Origin: Joostella atrarenae
Lineage (GTDB): Bacteria > Bacteroidota > Bacteroidia > Flavobacteriales > Flavobacteriaceae
DNA length: 64,000 nucleotides
Assembly (NCBI RefSeq): GCF_021764745.1
Contig: NZ_JAETXX010000001.1
Coordinates: 868,001 to 932,000 of the forward strand
Direction: 5' to 3'
Under the pieces are notes generated by a model. It ran no database searches. It had not been told where the DNA came from and worked only from the letters and a program-made list of their open reading frames with translations. Below are positions 27,338 to 40,484 of the stretch, piece by piece (position 1 is the first letter of the stretch; each line of letters opens with the position of its first letter). Made by a program: the position numbers and the translations under genes.

Positions 27338-28360
27338 ATGAAGAAAAAAATAACGATTAAAGAGATTGCTAGAGAGTTGGATGTTTCTATTTCAACAGTA
27401 TCTAAAGCGATGAGTAATAGTTCGGAAATCAGTAAAGATACTATCGAAAAAGTACAAGCTTTTGCTAAACTCTATAATTACAAGCCAAATAATATTGCGC
27501 TAAGTCTTAAAAATAAAAAGACCAAGAATATAGCGGTTATTATTCCTGAAATTGTTCATCATTTCTTTACACTTATAATTAGCGGAATTGAGCAAAAAGC
27601 CAATGAGCTTGGTTATAATGTTATCGTTTGTTTGTCTAATGAGTCTTTTGATAAAGAGGTGATTAATATGGAAACGATGGCAAATGGTCAAATAGACGGA
27701 TTTCTATTATCGCTTTCAAAAGAAACTTTACAGAAGAAAGATTTTCATCATTTACGAGAAGTTATAAACCAGGGGATGCCATTAGTGATGTTCGATAGAA
27801 CTTCTGATGAAATCTACTGCGATAAAATTATAATAGACGATGCGCGTGCTTCTTATAATGCGATCCAACATTTAATTTATTCTGGTTGCCAACGGATTGC
27901 ATTAATTACTACTGCAGATTATATTTCTATTGGTAAGCTTCGTACACAAGGGTATGTAAATGCACTTTATGATGCTGGTATTGAGTTGGATGAAAACTTG
28001 ATTGTAAAAATAGACAAGGCAGAGGAGTTGGATGAAAAAATAAAAGAGCTTTTTGATTCTGAAAAATTTGATGCCGTTTTTGGGGTAAACGAATTATATG
28101 CTGTCGTAGCAATGCGAGAAGCACACAACCGCGGACTAAAAATTCCTCAGGAGATGAGTTTTATTGGGTTTAGTGACGGAATTTTATCAAAATACTCATA
28201 TCCAACACTTACAACTGTTATTCAACATGGTTTTGAAATGGGAGCGAAAGCAGCTAAAATGTTGATAGATAGGTTGGAGAGTGATAATGACGAATCTAGT
28301 TACAGAACAGAGGTTATAAAAACCTCCATTTTAGAAAGAGAATCTACGAAACCTATTTAG
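27338..28360 (+). CDS. LacI-family transcriptional regulator of the maltodextrin locus
   Basis: DNA-binding sugar-responsive regulator of 340 residues, the normal LacI length. The helix-turn-helix and hinge occupy about residues 1-60 (TIKEIARELDVSISTVSKAM, then the hinge around NNIALSLKNKK). The periplasmic-binding-protein-like effector domain follows (IAVIIPEIVHHFF; FGVNELYAVVAMREAHNRG; SFIGFSDG). It lies between the two divergent sus operons, and candidate AACGTT operators lie upstream of susC, so it probably controls both. In related flavobacterial loci maltose-responsive LacI proteins take this role in place of SusR; that comparison is from general knowledge. Confidence 0.92.
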   Translation: MKKKITIKEIARELDVSISTVSKAMSNSSEISKDTIEKVQAFAKLYNYKPNNIALSLKNKKTKNIAVIIPEIVHHFFTLIISGIEQKANELGYNVIVCLSNESFDKEVINMETMANGQIDGFLLSLSKETLQKKDFHHLREVINQGMPLVMFDRTSDEIYCDKIIIDDARASYNAIQHLIYSGCQRIALITTADYISIGKLRTQGYVNALYDAGIELDENLIVKIDKAEELDEKIKELFDSEKFDAVFGVNELYAVVAMREAHNRGLKIPQEMSFIGFSDGILSKYSYPTLTTVIQHGFEMGAKAAKMLIDRLESDNDESSYRTEVIKTSILERESTKPI

Positions 28361-28475
28361 TAGTTTTCGTAGTATTTAAAGTTTAACATTAAGACTATTA
28401 GTTTCTTATCTGCTAAAATACTATCTTGCGACCATCAAAGTTTATATTTTTACTTCTCAATTTAAATTAAGCTTT

Positions 28476-28495
28476 GATAAGTCATAGCGCTTATC
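28476..28495. promoter_or_regulatory. Inverted repeat upstream of the MFS transporter operon
   Basis: GATAAG (28476-28481) and CTTATC (28490-28495) form an inverted repeat with an 8-base spacer, 26-46 bases before the transporter start. It could be an operator or a leader hairpin. It does not share the AACGTT core seen upstream of susC. Confidence 0.3.
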
Positions 28496-28521
28496 GTATA
28501 ATAAACTAATAAGTTACGATA

Positions 28522-29895
28522 ATGAAAAAGCGTATTTTAGGTTTCTGGGAAATCTGGAACATGAGTTTCGGTTTTCTAGGAATTCAATTTGGTTTTGCTC
28601 TTCAAGGAGGATTTATGTCTCGTATTTTTCAGACACTAGGTGCTGAAAAAGATAGTATTCCACTCTTATGGATTGCAGCTCCTCTTACAGGATTAATAAT
28701 ACAACCCATAATAGGTTATTTAAGTGATAAAACTTGGCATCCCAAGCTAGGTCGTCGACGCCCATATTTTCTTATCGGTGCGATATTAAGTTCTATAGCC
28801 TTATTCCTAGTGCCGCATTCTCCTGCATTATGGATAGCAGCAGGATTCCTTTGGATTTTAGATGCATCTATTAATGTTAGTATGGAGCCTTTTAGAGCTT
28901 TAGTAGCGGATAAACTACATGAGTCTCAACGTTCCTATGGTTTTGTTGTACAAACCTTAATTATAGGTATTGGTACTTGGGTGGCTAGTAATTTACCTTG
29001 GTTGGTTAATTATTTAGGTGTAAGTAATGAAGCTGCTCCAGGAGTTGTGCCTATGTCTGTTAAAGTGGCTTTTGCAATTGGAGCTTTTGTTTTTATTACT
29101 AGTATTCTTTATACCATTTTTACTACTGATGAATATCCGCCTGAGGATATGGAAGCTTTCAAAAAGATGAAGGCAGAAACTAAAGGTCATTTTATAAGAG
29201 ATATTATTGAAAATATTGGGAATATGCCTCCTACCATGATAAAACTAGGAGTAATTCAGTTTTTTAGCTGGTTTGCCTTTTTTACCATGTGGAGTTTGGC
29301 AACCCCAGCACTTACAGAGCATGTGTACCATGCACCAGCTCCAATAGAAGCAGCATTCGATCTTCAAGATGTTGCACAACAAACAGCTTTTAATGTTGCA
29401 AATAAAAAATACCAAGATGCATCAGATAATGTAGGTTCCGCAATGGGAGTTTACGGACTCTCGTCCATGGTTTTTGCATTACTGCTTACTTTCTATGCAT
29501 CTCGAAAACGAGTAAATCGTAAATACACACATATGGTTTCCCTAATTTTAGGGGGTGTCGGGTTTATTTCTATGTACTATATTCCAGATCCTTCCTATTT
29601 ATATATAAGCTTTATTTTAGTTGGAATAGCATGGGGGAGTATCTTATCAATGCCATATGCTATGCTTTCAAGTTCTATAGACGCCAAGAAAATGGGTGTT
29701 TATATGGGACTCTTTAATATGTTTATTGTACTGCCGCAAATTATTGCCGCTTTAGGGGGAATTAATTATGCCTACAAATTCATAGGAGAGGAAACCATTA
29801 ATTCAATGATTGTGGCTGGAATTTGCCTTATTCTAGCAGGCTTTGCAAATCTGCTCATTGTAAATAAAAAGGCAATAGCATATACAATAGATTAA
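28522..29895 (+). CDS. MFS sugar transporter, probable maltose importer
   Basis: Inner-membrane transporter of 457 residues with about twelve hydrophobic segments. The loop after the second segment carries GYLSDKTWHPKLGRRRPYF, the pattern found in SLC45/GPH-like disaccharide carriers of the major facilitator superfamily. The second half begins around residue 235 and contains a longer loop (about 260-305). As first gene of an operon with beta-phosphoglucomutase and a GH65 phosphorylase, it most likely brings maltose or short maltodextrins from periplasm to cytoplasm by cation symport. The substrate is inferred from context. Confidence 0.9.
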   Translation: MKKRILGFWEIWNMSFGFLGIQFGFALQGGFMSRIFQTLGAEKDSIPLLWIAAPLTGLIIQPIIGYLSDKTWHPKLGRRRPYFLIGAILSSIALFLVPHSPALWIAAGFLWILDASINVSMEPFRALVADKLHESQRSYGFVVQTLIIGIGTWVASNLPWLVNYLGVSNEAAPGVVPMSVKVAFAIGAFVFITSILYTIFTTDEYPPEDMEAFKKMKAETKGHFIRDIIENIGNMPPTMIKLGVIQFFSWFAFFTMWSLATPALTEHVYHAPAPIEAAFDLQDVAQQTAFNVANKKYQDASDNVGSAMGVYGLSSMVFALLLTFYASRKRVNRKYTHMVSLILGGVGFISMYYIPDPSYLYISFILVGIAWGSILSMPYAMLSSSIDAKKMGVYMGLFNMFIVLPQIIAALGGINYAYKFIGEETINSMIVAGICLILAGFANLLIVNKKAIAYTID

Positions 29896-29943
29896 TACTT
29901 GGTTAGAGAGTATTAATTAGGATTACACTTTAAAACAATAAAA

Positions 29944-30603
29944 ATGAATACAGAAAAAGGATTTATATTCGACTTAGATGGTGTTATTGTAGATACCGCT
30001 AAGTTTCACTTTTTAGCTTGGAAAAAAGCAGCCGCTACATTCAATTTTGAATTAACGCTAGAACATAACGAACAATTAAAAGGAGTAAGCAGAATCGACT
30101 CCTTAAAGAAAATATTAAACTGGGCTAATACATCGGTTTCTCAAGAGGAATTTGATGAGCTCGCAGCAAATAAAAATTCAGATTACTTAACCTATGTGGA
30201 TAAAATGACCGAGGATGATATTTTACCTGGAGTCAGAGAAATACTAGCTGAAATTAAAGCAAATAATTTCCCCATTGCTTTGGGTTCGGCTAGTAAAAAT
30301 GCCCCTAAAATATTACAGAAAGTAGGAATCATGGATTTGTTTGATGCTATTGTAGATGGAAATAGTGTTTCTAAAGCAAAGCCAGATCCAGAAGTATTTC
30401 TTATTGCTGCTGATAAAATAAATGTTGCGCCAGAAAAATGTATAGTTTTTGAAGATGCAGAAGCAGGAATAGAAGCTGCAAATAGTGCAAAGATGATTTC
30501 TGTAGGTTTGGGCAACGAACAGAACTTAAAGGAAGCCGATTATAATTTCTCGAGCTTCACCGAAATAACATTCAATTTTTTAAAACAACTTCAACCTAAA
30601 TAA
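29944..30603 (+). CDS. pgmB: beta-phosphoglucomutase
   Basis: HAD-superfamily enzyme that converts beta-glucose-1-phosphate to glucose-6-phosphate in the cytoplasm. The 219 residues match the family length. The N-terminal FDLDGVIVDTA contains nucleophile Asp10 and acid/base Asp12. The cap region has GVSRIDSLKKIL. Motif II is LGSASKNAPKIL and motif III/IV is SKAKPDPEVFL ... VFEDAEAGIEAA. It lies 2 bases before the GH65 gene, whose maltose phosphorylase reaction releases beta-glucose-1-phosphate, so the two act in sequence. Confidence 0.95.
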   Translation: MNTEKGFIFDLDGVIVDTAKFHFLAWKKAAATFNFELTLEHNEQLKGVSRIDSLKKILNWANTSVSQEEFDELAANKNSDYLTYVDKMTEDDILPGVREILAEIKANNFPIALGSASKNAPKILQKVGIMDLFDAIVDGNSVSKAKPDPEVFLIAADKINVAPEKCIVFEDAEAGIEAANSAKMISVGLGNEQNLKEADYNFSSFTEITFNFLKQLQPK

Positions 30604-30605
30604 AA

Positions 30606-35022
<4,417 letters not shown>

Positions 35023-35075
35023 ATTAAAAAGTATCCGTAAGAAAGAATCATGAATATCCATAAATCAATTTAATT

Positions 35076-36920
35076 ATGAAAAGACGATACATTCAGTTTA
35101 TGGTGGCGCTTTTAATTTTTAGCGGTTTTACTGCTGAAGCGCAAATCAAGAAAATAGAACCTCCATTTTGGTGGAGTGGAATGCAGAAAAGTGAAGTTCA
35201 ATTAATGGTTTATGGAGATGATATTTCTTCATTAGAACCAGAAATTGATGGTTTGGAGATTAAAGAGGTGAAAAAAACCGAAAACCCAAACTATCTGTTT
35301 ATAACTATTGAAACAAAAGGAGTTTCAGCAAAAAACTACACCATCAATTTTAAGAAAGATGGGAAAGTAGTTTCTAAGCAAGCGTATGAGATAAAATCAA
35401 GGAAAGAAAATTCAGCTAATAGAAAAGGATTTGATTCTTCGGATATGATTTACTTGCTTATGCCAGATCGTTTTGCAAATGGTAATCCTAAAAACGATAG
35501 CAATTCAGCATTAAAAGAAAAAGCGAATAGGGAGTTACAAGGTGGACGCCATGGAGGAGATATCCAAGGAATTATAGATCATTTAGATTATATCGAAGAC
35601 TTGGGGGCTACTGCTATTTGGAGCACGCCATTGGGAGAAGATGACGATGAGGTATATTCTTACCATACCTACGCGCAAAGCGATGTTTATAAAATTGATG
35701 CCCGATACGGAACGAATGAAGATTATAAAAGATTAGCTAGTGAGATGCATAAAAAAGGCATGAAACTAATCATGGATTATGTGGTTAATCATTGGGGAGC
35801 GGAGCATTGGATGGTTAAAGATTTACCAACTTACGATTGGATCCATCAGTTTCCGGGATATGCGCAGACTAATTATAGAATGAGCACACAAATGGATCCA
35901 AATGCTTCTGAAATTGATTTTAAGATGTGTATGGATGGATGGTTTGTAAAATCGATGCCCGATTTAAATCAGAACAATCCATTGGTTTTAAATTATCTTA
36001 TTCAGAATGCTATTTGGTGGATTGAATATGCAGATTTAGATGGGTTTCGTGTAGATACATATTCTTATAATGATAAAGAAGGAGTAGCAACTTGGACAAA
36101 AGCGATTATGGATGAGTATCCAAATTTTAACATCGTTGGAGAGATATGGATGCATGACCAAGCGCAAATTGCATATTGGCAAAAGGATAGTAAAGTAGGT
36201 GCTATTCAAAACTACAACTCACATTTACCAAGTGTAATGGATTTTACATTGCACGACGCTGTAACAGCTGTTTTTAATGAAGAGAATCCTTCTTGGGATA
36301 AAGGAACAATCCAGTTGTATGATAATTTTGTTAATGATTTTTTATATCCTGATATCGATAATATCCTTGTTTTTGCTGAAAATCATGATACAGGAAGAAT
36401 CAATGAGATTTATAACAATATTGAAGATTATAAATTAGTAATGACATTGATGGCTACCGTTCGTGGGATTCCACAACTTTATTACGGCTCTGAAATAGGA
36501 ATGAAAGGTGATAAAGGAAAAGGTGATGGCGATATCCGTAGAGATTTTCCTGGAGGATGGGAAGGTGATGCAAATAATGCTTTTTCAAAGGAAACAAGAA
36601 CAGACACGCAAAATGCGTATTTTAATTTCACCTCAAAACTTTTCAATTGGAGAAAGAATAAAACGGTTATTCATTCAGGAAAAACTACACAATATATCCC
36701 ACAGGACGAGGTGTATGTTTACTTCCGTAGTAATGAAAATGATACTGTTATGGTGGTAATTAATAACAGTAAAGATGCACGTACGTTAGATTTAAGCCGT
36801 TTTAAAGAGAATTTAAAAGATACCACAACTGGTAAAGATATTATTTCTGAAAAGAGTTTATCACTAGAAAACACACTAGAAATAGCAGGAAAATCTAGTT
36901 ATATAATCGAAATTAAGTAG
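35076..36920 (+). CDS. susA: GH13 neopullulanase/cyclomaltodextrinase (SusA-like)
   Basis: Periplasmic GH13 enzyme of 614 residues that cleaves cyclodextrins, pullulan or maltodextrins. It has a signal peptide (ending AEAQ), an N-terminal beta domain typical of cyclomaltodextrinases (about 22-110; IEPPFWWSGM), the catalytic barrel, and a C-terminal beta domain. The GH13 regions are DYVVNH, GFRVDTYSY (nucleophile Asp327), VGEIWM (acid/base Glu356) and FAENHDTGR (Asp438). Its position next to the GH97 gene repeats the susA-susB pairing of Bacteroides, with the order reversed. It begins 53 bases after the GH97 stop. Confidence 0.93.
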   Translation: MKRRYIQFMVALLIFSGFTAEAQIKKIEPPFWWSGMQKSEVQLMVYGDDISSLEPEIDGLEIKEVKKTENPNYLFITIETKGVSAKNYTINFKKDGKVVSKQAYEIKSRKENSANRKGFDSSDMIYLLMPDRFANGNPKNDSNSALKEKANRELQGGRHGGDIQGIIDHLDYIEDLGATAIWSTPLGEDDDEVYSYHTYAQSDVYKIDARYGTNEDYKRLASEMHKKGMKLIMDYVVNHWGAEHWMVKDLPTYDWIHQFPGYAQTNYRMSTQMDPNASEIDFKMCMDGWFVKSMPDLNQNNPLVLNYLIQNAIWWIEYADLDGFRVDTYSYNDKEGVATWTKAIMDEYPNFNIVGEIWMHDQAQIAYWQKDSKVGAIQNYNSHLPSVMDFTLHDAVTAVFNEENPSWDKGTIQLYDNFVNDFLYPDIDNILVFAENHDTGRINEIYNNIEDYKLVMTLMATVRGIPQLYYGSEIGMKGDKGKGDGDIRRDFPGGWEGDANNAFSKETRTDTQNAYFNFTSKLFNWRKNKTVIHSGKTTQYIPQDEVYVYFRSNENDTVMVVINNSKDARTLDLSRFKENLKDTTTGKDIISEKSLSLENTLEIAGKSSYIIEIK

Positions 36921-36929
36921 GGGTGATTA

Positions 36930-38831
36930 ATGAATAAGAATAAAATTCATAAAATGATAAAGCTAAAAAATGCCATCCTTTGTGTAATCTTATTATCTTT
37001 AGTAGGCGCTTGTAGCAATACTAAAAAAATGGAGAATAAAAAGGAAAATCAGCATTCAAAAATTGTAATATATCAAGTGTTTACGCGCTTGTTTGGAAAC
37101 ACTAATACCACCAATAAACCTTGGGGAACCATTGAAGAGAATGGTGTTGGAAAGTTTGCCGATTTTACAGATAAGGCTTTAGAAGAAATTAAAGAATTAG
37201 GAATTACCCATATTTGGTATACGGGAGTTCCACACCATGCTTTGGTTAATGATTATACAGCCTACGGAATCTCTAATGACGATCCTGAAGTGGTGAAAGG
37301 GCGTGCTGGTTCGCCTTATGCTGTGAAAGATTATTACAATGTAAATCCAGATTTAGCTACAGATCCTGCAAATCGTCTGGAGGAGTTTAAGCAGCTTATA
37401 GATAGATCTCACAAGCATAAATTAAAGGTTATTATAGATATTGTTCCCAATCATGTGGCTCGAAATTATGAGGGGATTACTAATCCTGAAGGCGTGGAGA
37501 GTTTTGGTGCTTCAGATGATGTTTCGGTAGCTTATAATAAAGACAACAGTTTTTATTACAATCCCGGGGAAGCCTTTTCTTTACCAGATTGGAAGGATGG
37601 ATATTCGCCTTTAGGGGGAGCAGAAAATGCTTTGATTGATGGTAAATTCGATGAAAATCCTGCAAAATGGACAGGCAACGGATCACGAGCTTCCAAACCA
37701 GACCAGAATGATTGGTATGAAACGGTGAAAGTAAATTATGGAGTTTCTCCAGATGGTCACCGAGATTTTGATACCCTTCCAGAGAATTTTAATCAGGAGT
37801 CGTATAAAAAACACTTTGAGTTTTGGCAAGATAAAGAGGTGCCAGCTTCATGGATAAAATTTCGTGATATTGCCTTGTATTGGATTGATTATGGAGTAGA
37901 TGGTTTCCGTTATGATATGGCAGAAATGGTGCCTGTAGAATTTTGGAGTTATATGAATTCTGCCATCAAAATGAAAAATCCAGATGCCTTTTTAATGGCC
38001 GAAGTTTATAATCCAGATCGCTATAGAGATTATTTGCACTTAGGAAAAATGGATTATTTGTATGATAAGGTAGATATGTACGATTCGTTAAAGCATATTA
38101 TGAAGGGCTACGGGTGGACAGATCATATTCCTGTGGTGCGAAATAAGTTTAACGATATAGAGCATAATATGCTGTATTTCTTAGAGAATCATGACGAACA
38201 ACGTATTGCGAGTCCAGAGTTTGTAGGAAATGCAGAAACTGCTAAACCAGCGATGACAATGTTGGCAACAATTGGAACATCGCCTTTAATGATTTATTTC
38301 GGACAAGAAGTAGGGGAGCCGGGAGCAGAAGATGCTGGTTTTGGTGATCCGAGTAGGACTTCTATTTTCGATTATATTGGTGTTCCAACGCATCAAAGGT
38401 GGATGAATGGCGGTAAGTATGATGGCGGACAATCTACAGCTGAGGAAAAAGAGCTAAGAGACTTTTATAAGCGCCTGCTTAATGTTGCAATTAGTAATGA
38501 AGCCTTAACTGGCGAGAGCAGAGAGATACATTATTATAATAAAGACCATACAGAGAATTACGATCATCGAGTGTTTTCTTTTGTTAGATATTCCGAAGAT
38601 CAGAAGCTAATCGTTGTGTCTAATTTTGATACAGATGTTTCTCATGAATTTGAATTACGTATTCCTAAAGATATCATCTCTAAGTGGAATTTATCAGAAG
38701 AGGAATATGAGCTAAATGACCTTTTATACCAGCAGAAAGGAAAGTTAATATTAAAAAATGGTGAAGGTTTTATAAAGGTATCTCTTGCTCCATTAGAATC
38801 ATTTATTTTTGAGCTTTCAATAAATGAATAG
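36930..38831 (+). CDS. GH13 alpha-amylase family lipoprotein
   Basis: Second GH13 enzyme of this operon, 633 residues, anchored as a lipoprotein (lipobox LVGAC about 28 residues from the start; an alternative ATG at 36954 leaves a shorter signal peptide). After Cys comes SNTKKMENKK, basic rather than the acidic surface-export type, which suggests a periplasm-facing anchor. The catalytic motifs are DIVPNHV, GFRYDMAEM (Asp329), LMAEVYNP (Glu358) and ENHDEQR (Asp422), numbered from 36930. The substrate is probably short maltodextrins. It lies 9 bases after the SusA-like gene. Confidence 0.9.
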   Translation: MNKNKIHKMIKLKNAILCVILLSLVGACSNTKKMENKKENQHSKIVIYQVFTRLFGNTNTTNKPWGTIEENGVGKFADFTDKALEEIKELGITHIWYTGVPHHALVNDYTAYGISNDDPEVVKGRAGSPYAVKDYYNVNPDLATDPANRLEEFKQLIDRSHKHKLKVIIDIVPNHVARNYEGITNPEGVESFGASDDVSVAYNKDNSFYYNPGEAFSLPDWKDGYSPLGGAENALIDGKFDENPAKWTGNGSRASKPDQNDWYETVKVNYGVSPDGHRDFDTLPENFNQESYKKHFEFWQDKEVPASWIKFRDIALYWIDYGVDGFRYDMAEMVPVEFWSYMNSAIKMKNPDAFLMAEVYNPDRYRDYLHLGKMDYLYDKVDMYDSLKHIMKGYGWTDHIPVVRNKFNDIEHNMLYFLENHDEQRIASPEFVGNAETAKPAMTMLATIGTSPLMIYFGQEVGEPGAEDAGFGDPSRTSIFDYIGVPTHQRWMNGGKYDGGQSTAEEKELRDFYKRLLNVAISNEALTGESREIHYYNKDHTENYDHRVFSFVRYSEDQKLIVVSNFDTDVSHEFELRIPKDIISKWNLSEEEYELNDLLYQQKGKLILKNGEGFIKVSLAPLESFIFELSINE

Positions 38832-38839
38832 CGATAAAA

Positions 38840-39589
38840 ATGATAAAAAAAGGATTGATTTTTGGTACACTTCTGGTACTTTTTCAAAGTTATAGTCAAA
38901 TGGAAGAACCTATAGTTATAGGGCATCGTGGTGCGAAAGGACATATAGTTGAGAATAGTTTGCCTTCTATTGAGAAAGGAATAGAACTAGGCTCTGATGC
39001 TATAGAAATAGATGTTTTTAAAATAGCAGACGGTTCTGTAGTTGTATTTCATGATGATACCTTAGACCGATTAACAGAAGCTTCTGGGGCTATAGAAAAG
39101 TACACAAAGTCTACCCTAGATGAGGTGCTTTTAGAAGGAGGAGTGAAAATTCCAACTTTAGAAGAGGTTTTAGATTTAATAGACAAGAGAGCGGTGCTTA
39201 ATATAGAACTTAAAGGAGCTGGTACTGCTGAACCAGTTTATAAGATCATGAAAAAGTACATGGCTGATAAAGGATGGAAGAAAGAAGACTTTATTATTTC
39301 TAGTTTTAAATGGGACGAATTGGAGGAAATGCGAGGTCTAGACAACGAAATTCCTATTGGAGTTCTCACTAGTAAAGATATGATTGGTGCTATGAATGAA
39401 GCTAAAAAAGTAAATGCCGTAGCGATACATCCTCATTTTAAAGCATTAACAAAAGAAAATGTAGCGGAAGCACAAAAGGAAGGATTTAAGATTTATACAT
39501 GGACGGTAAATACTCCTGAAGATATAAAATTAGTAAAGTCGTTATATGTAGATGGTGTTATTACGGATTACCCTGAGCGTGTAAATTAA
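38840..39589 (+). CDS. Secreted glycerophosphodiester phosphodiesterase
   Basis: Hydrolase of glycerophosphodiesters to glycerol-3-phosphate and an alcohol. The 249 residues begin with a signal peptide (FGTLLVLFQSYSQ), so the enzyme acts in the periplasm. The GDPD motifs are intact: GHRGAKG with the catalytic HR and the following NS, DAIEIDV for metal binding, VFHDDTLDR with the catalytic His, and NIELKG. It starts 8 bases after the GH13 lipoprotein gene and appears to be the last gene of the maltodextrin operon, an odd partner for starch use. Loose inverted repeat GAACAA/TTGTTC follows at 39591-39615 but has no T-run. Confidence 0.92.
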   Translation: MIKKGLIFGTLLVLFQSYSQMEEPIVIGHRGAKGHIVENSLPSIEKGIELGSDAIEIDVFKIADGSVVVFHDDTLDRLTEASGAIEKYTKSTLDEVLLEGGVKIPTLEEVLDLIDKRAVLNIELKGAGTAEPVYKIMKKYMADKGWKKEDFIISSFKWDELEEMRGLDNEIPIGVLTSKDMIGAMNEAKKVNAVAIHPHFKALTKENVAEAQKEGFKIYTWTVNTPEDIKLVKSLYVDGVITDYPERVN

Positions 39590-39635
39590 AGAACAACATA
39601 TTTCTATAATTGTTCGTGAACTAACTAACTAAAAG

Positions 39636-39667
39636 TTTCCATATAACTCAACTTTTAGCTACATTTG
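39636..39667 (+). promoter_or_regulatory. Promoter of the toxin-antitoxin module
   Basis: The -7 element TACATTTG at 39660-39667 matches TAnnTTTG exactly. A -33-like TTTC lies at 39636-39639, 20 bases upstream. The expected transcript start is 23-27 bases before the toxin ATG at 39694. Confidence 0.6.
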
Positions 39668-39693
39668 TTTGAATATAACAACAAATAAGCTGT

Positions 39694-40025
39694 ATGAAAC
39701 CAAAATTTGAGGTGGTTTTTCTTGAACAAGCTATAGACTTATATCCAAATTGGATGCTAAGGCGAAAAAGAAAATCTACTTCAATTTGGATAAAGCGAAA
39801 CTCGAAAATAATCCTAAGCTGTTTAAGAAGCTAACAAACGATATTTGGGAGTTTAGAACAATCTATCAAGGAGTTCAATACAGACTTTTTGCTTTTTGGG
39901 ATAAAACAGACCATACTGAAACACTCGTGTTATCAACGCATGGAATGATAAAAAAGGTGAGTAAGGTTCCAAAATCGGAAATTGAGAAAGCATTGAAGAT
40001 AAGAGCTAAATATTTTGATGACTAA
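39694..40025 (+). pseudogene. HigB/RelE-like toxin gene with a frameshift
   Basis: The gene starts at ATG 39694 and encodes MKPKFEVVFLEQAID, the usual N terminus of the phage-Gp49/HigB-type toxin family. It then runs out of frame. From the TTG at 39750 the correct family sequence resumes in another frame (DAKAKKKIYFNLDKAK, then IWEFRTIYQGVQYRLFAFW and VLSTHGMIKK). Adding one base near GACTTATATCC (39736-39746), for example GAC TTT ATA TCC, would restore a single frame reading AIDFISKLDAK. Without that, only a toxin lacking its first strand and helix could be made from the TTG. The module is therefore probably toxin-dead, unless this is a sequencing error or programmed frameshifting. Confidence 0.8.
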
Positions 40026-40368
40026 ACTTAAAGTTATGGCAACAAAAAATAAGAAAATTAAAATGATGACACTTGACCAAATGAAGGACAAGGACATTGG
40101 AGAAATTGGAACACCAGAGAGAGATAAATACGAATTTGACTTGCGAATGGAAGTTCTTGGAGAAATGATAAAGTCTGTGCGTAAAGAGCGGAATTTAACG
40201 CAAGAACAACTTGGAGAATTGATAGGAGTACAGAAATCACAAATCTCCAAACTGGAAAGAAATACTAAAAATGTAACTATAGAAACGATTTTAAAGGTAT
40301 TTAAAGCGTTGGAAGCAAATGTTAGATTTAGCGTGGAAATGAACGAATCTGAATTTAAAGTAGCATAA
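40018..40368 (+). CDS. HigA-like antitoxin, XRE-family helix-turn-helix protein
   Basis: DNA-binding antitoxin of about 116 residues. Its ATG at 40018 overlaps the end of the toxin frame (ATGACTAA), the classic arrangement for translational coupling; an ATG at 40036 is also possible. The XRE helix-turn-helix is at about residues 60-112 (LTQEQLGELIGVQKSQISKL ... TIETILKVFKAL). In HigBA systems the antitoxin binds the toxin and represses its own promoter. Here it looks intact although the toxin upstream is frameshifted. No other XRE regulator lies nearby. Confidence 0.88.
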   Translation: MTKLKVMATKNKKIKMMTLDQMKDKDIGEIGTPERDKYEFDLRMEVLGEMIKSVRKERNLTQEQLGELIGVQKSQISKLERNTKNVTIETILKVFKALEANVRFSVEMNESEFKVA

Positions 40369-40400
40369 TCTAAGTAGCAGACATATAACGCGACTATCTA

Positions 40401-40433
40401 AAACCATCTTTTTAAATTTAAATAGATGGTTTT
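40401..40433 (+). terminator. Terminator after the antitoxin gene
   Basis: A 9-bp stem AAACCATCT (40401-40409) / AGATGGTTT (40424-40432) with a 14-base A/T loop ends in TTTT. It lies 33 bases after the antitoxin stop codon. Confidence 0.7.
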
Positions 40434-40444
40434 TCATTTTTGTG

Positions 40445-40452
40445 TATTTTTG
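40445..40452 (+). promoter_or_regulatory. -7 promoter element of the porin gene
   Basis: TATTTTTG matches TAnnTTTG exactly, 33 bases before the ATG at 40485. No clear -33 element was found at the expected distance. Confidence 0.5.
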
Positions 40453-40484
40453 AATAATTCCCCTCTACAATAAATTAGTATTCA

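Noticed and set aside
39591-39615. GAACAA/TTGTTC inverted repeat after the glycerophosphodiesterase gene
   Set aside because: The stem is only 6 bp with a 13-base loop and no T-run, so I do not call it a terminator.
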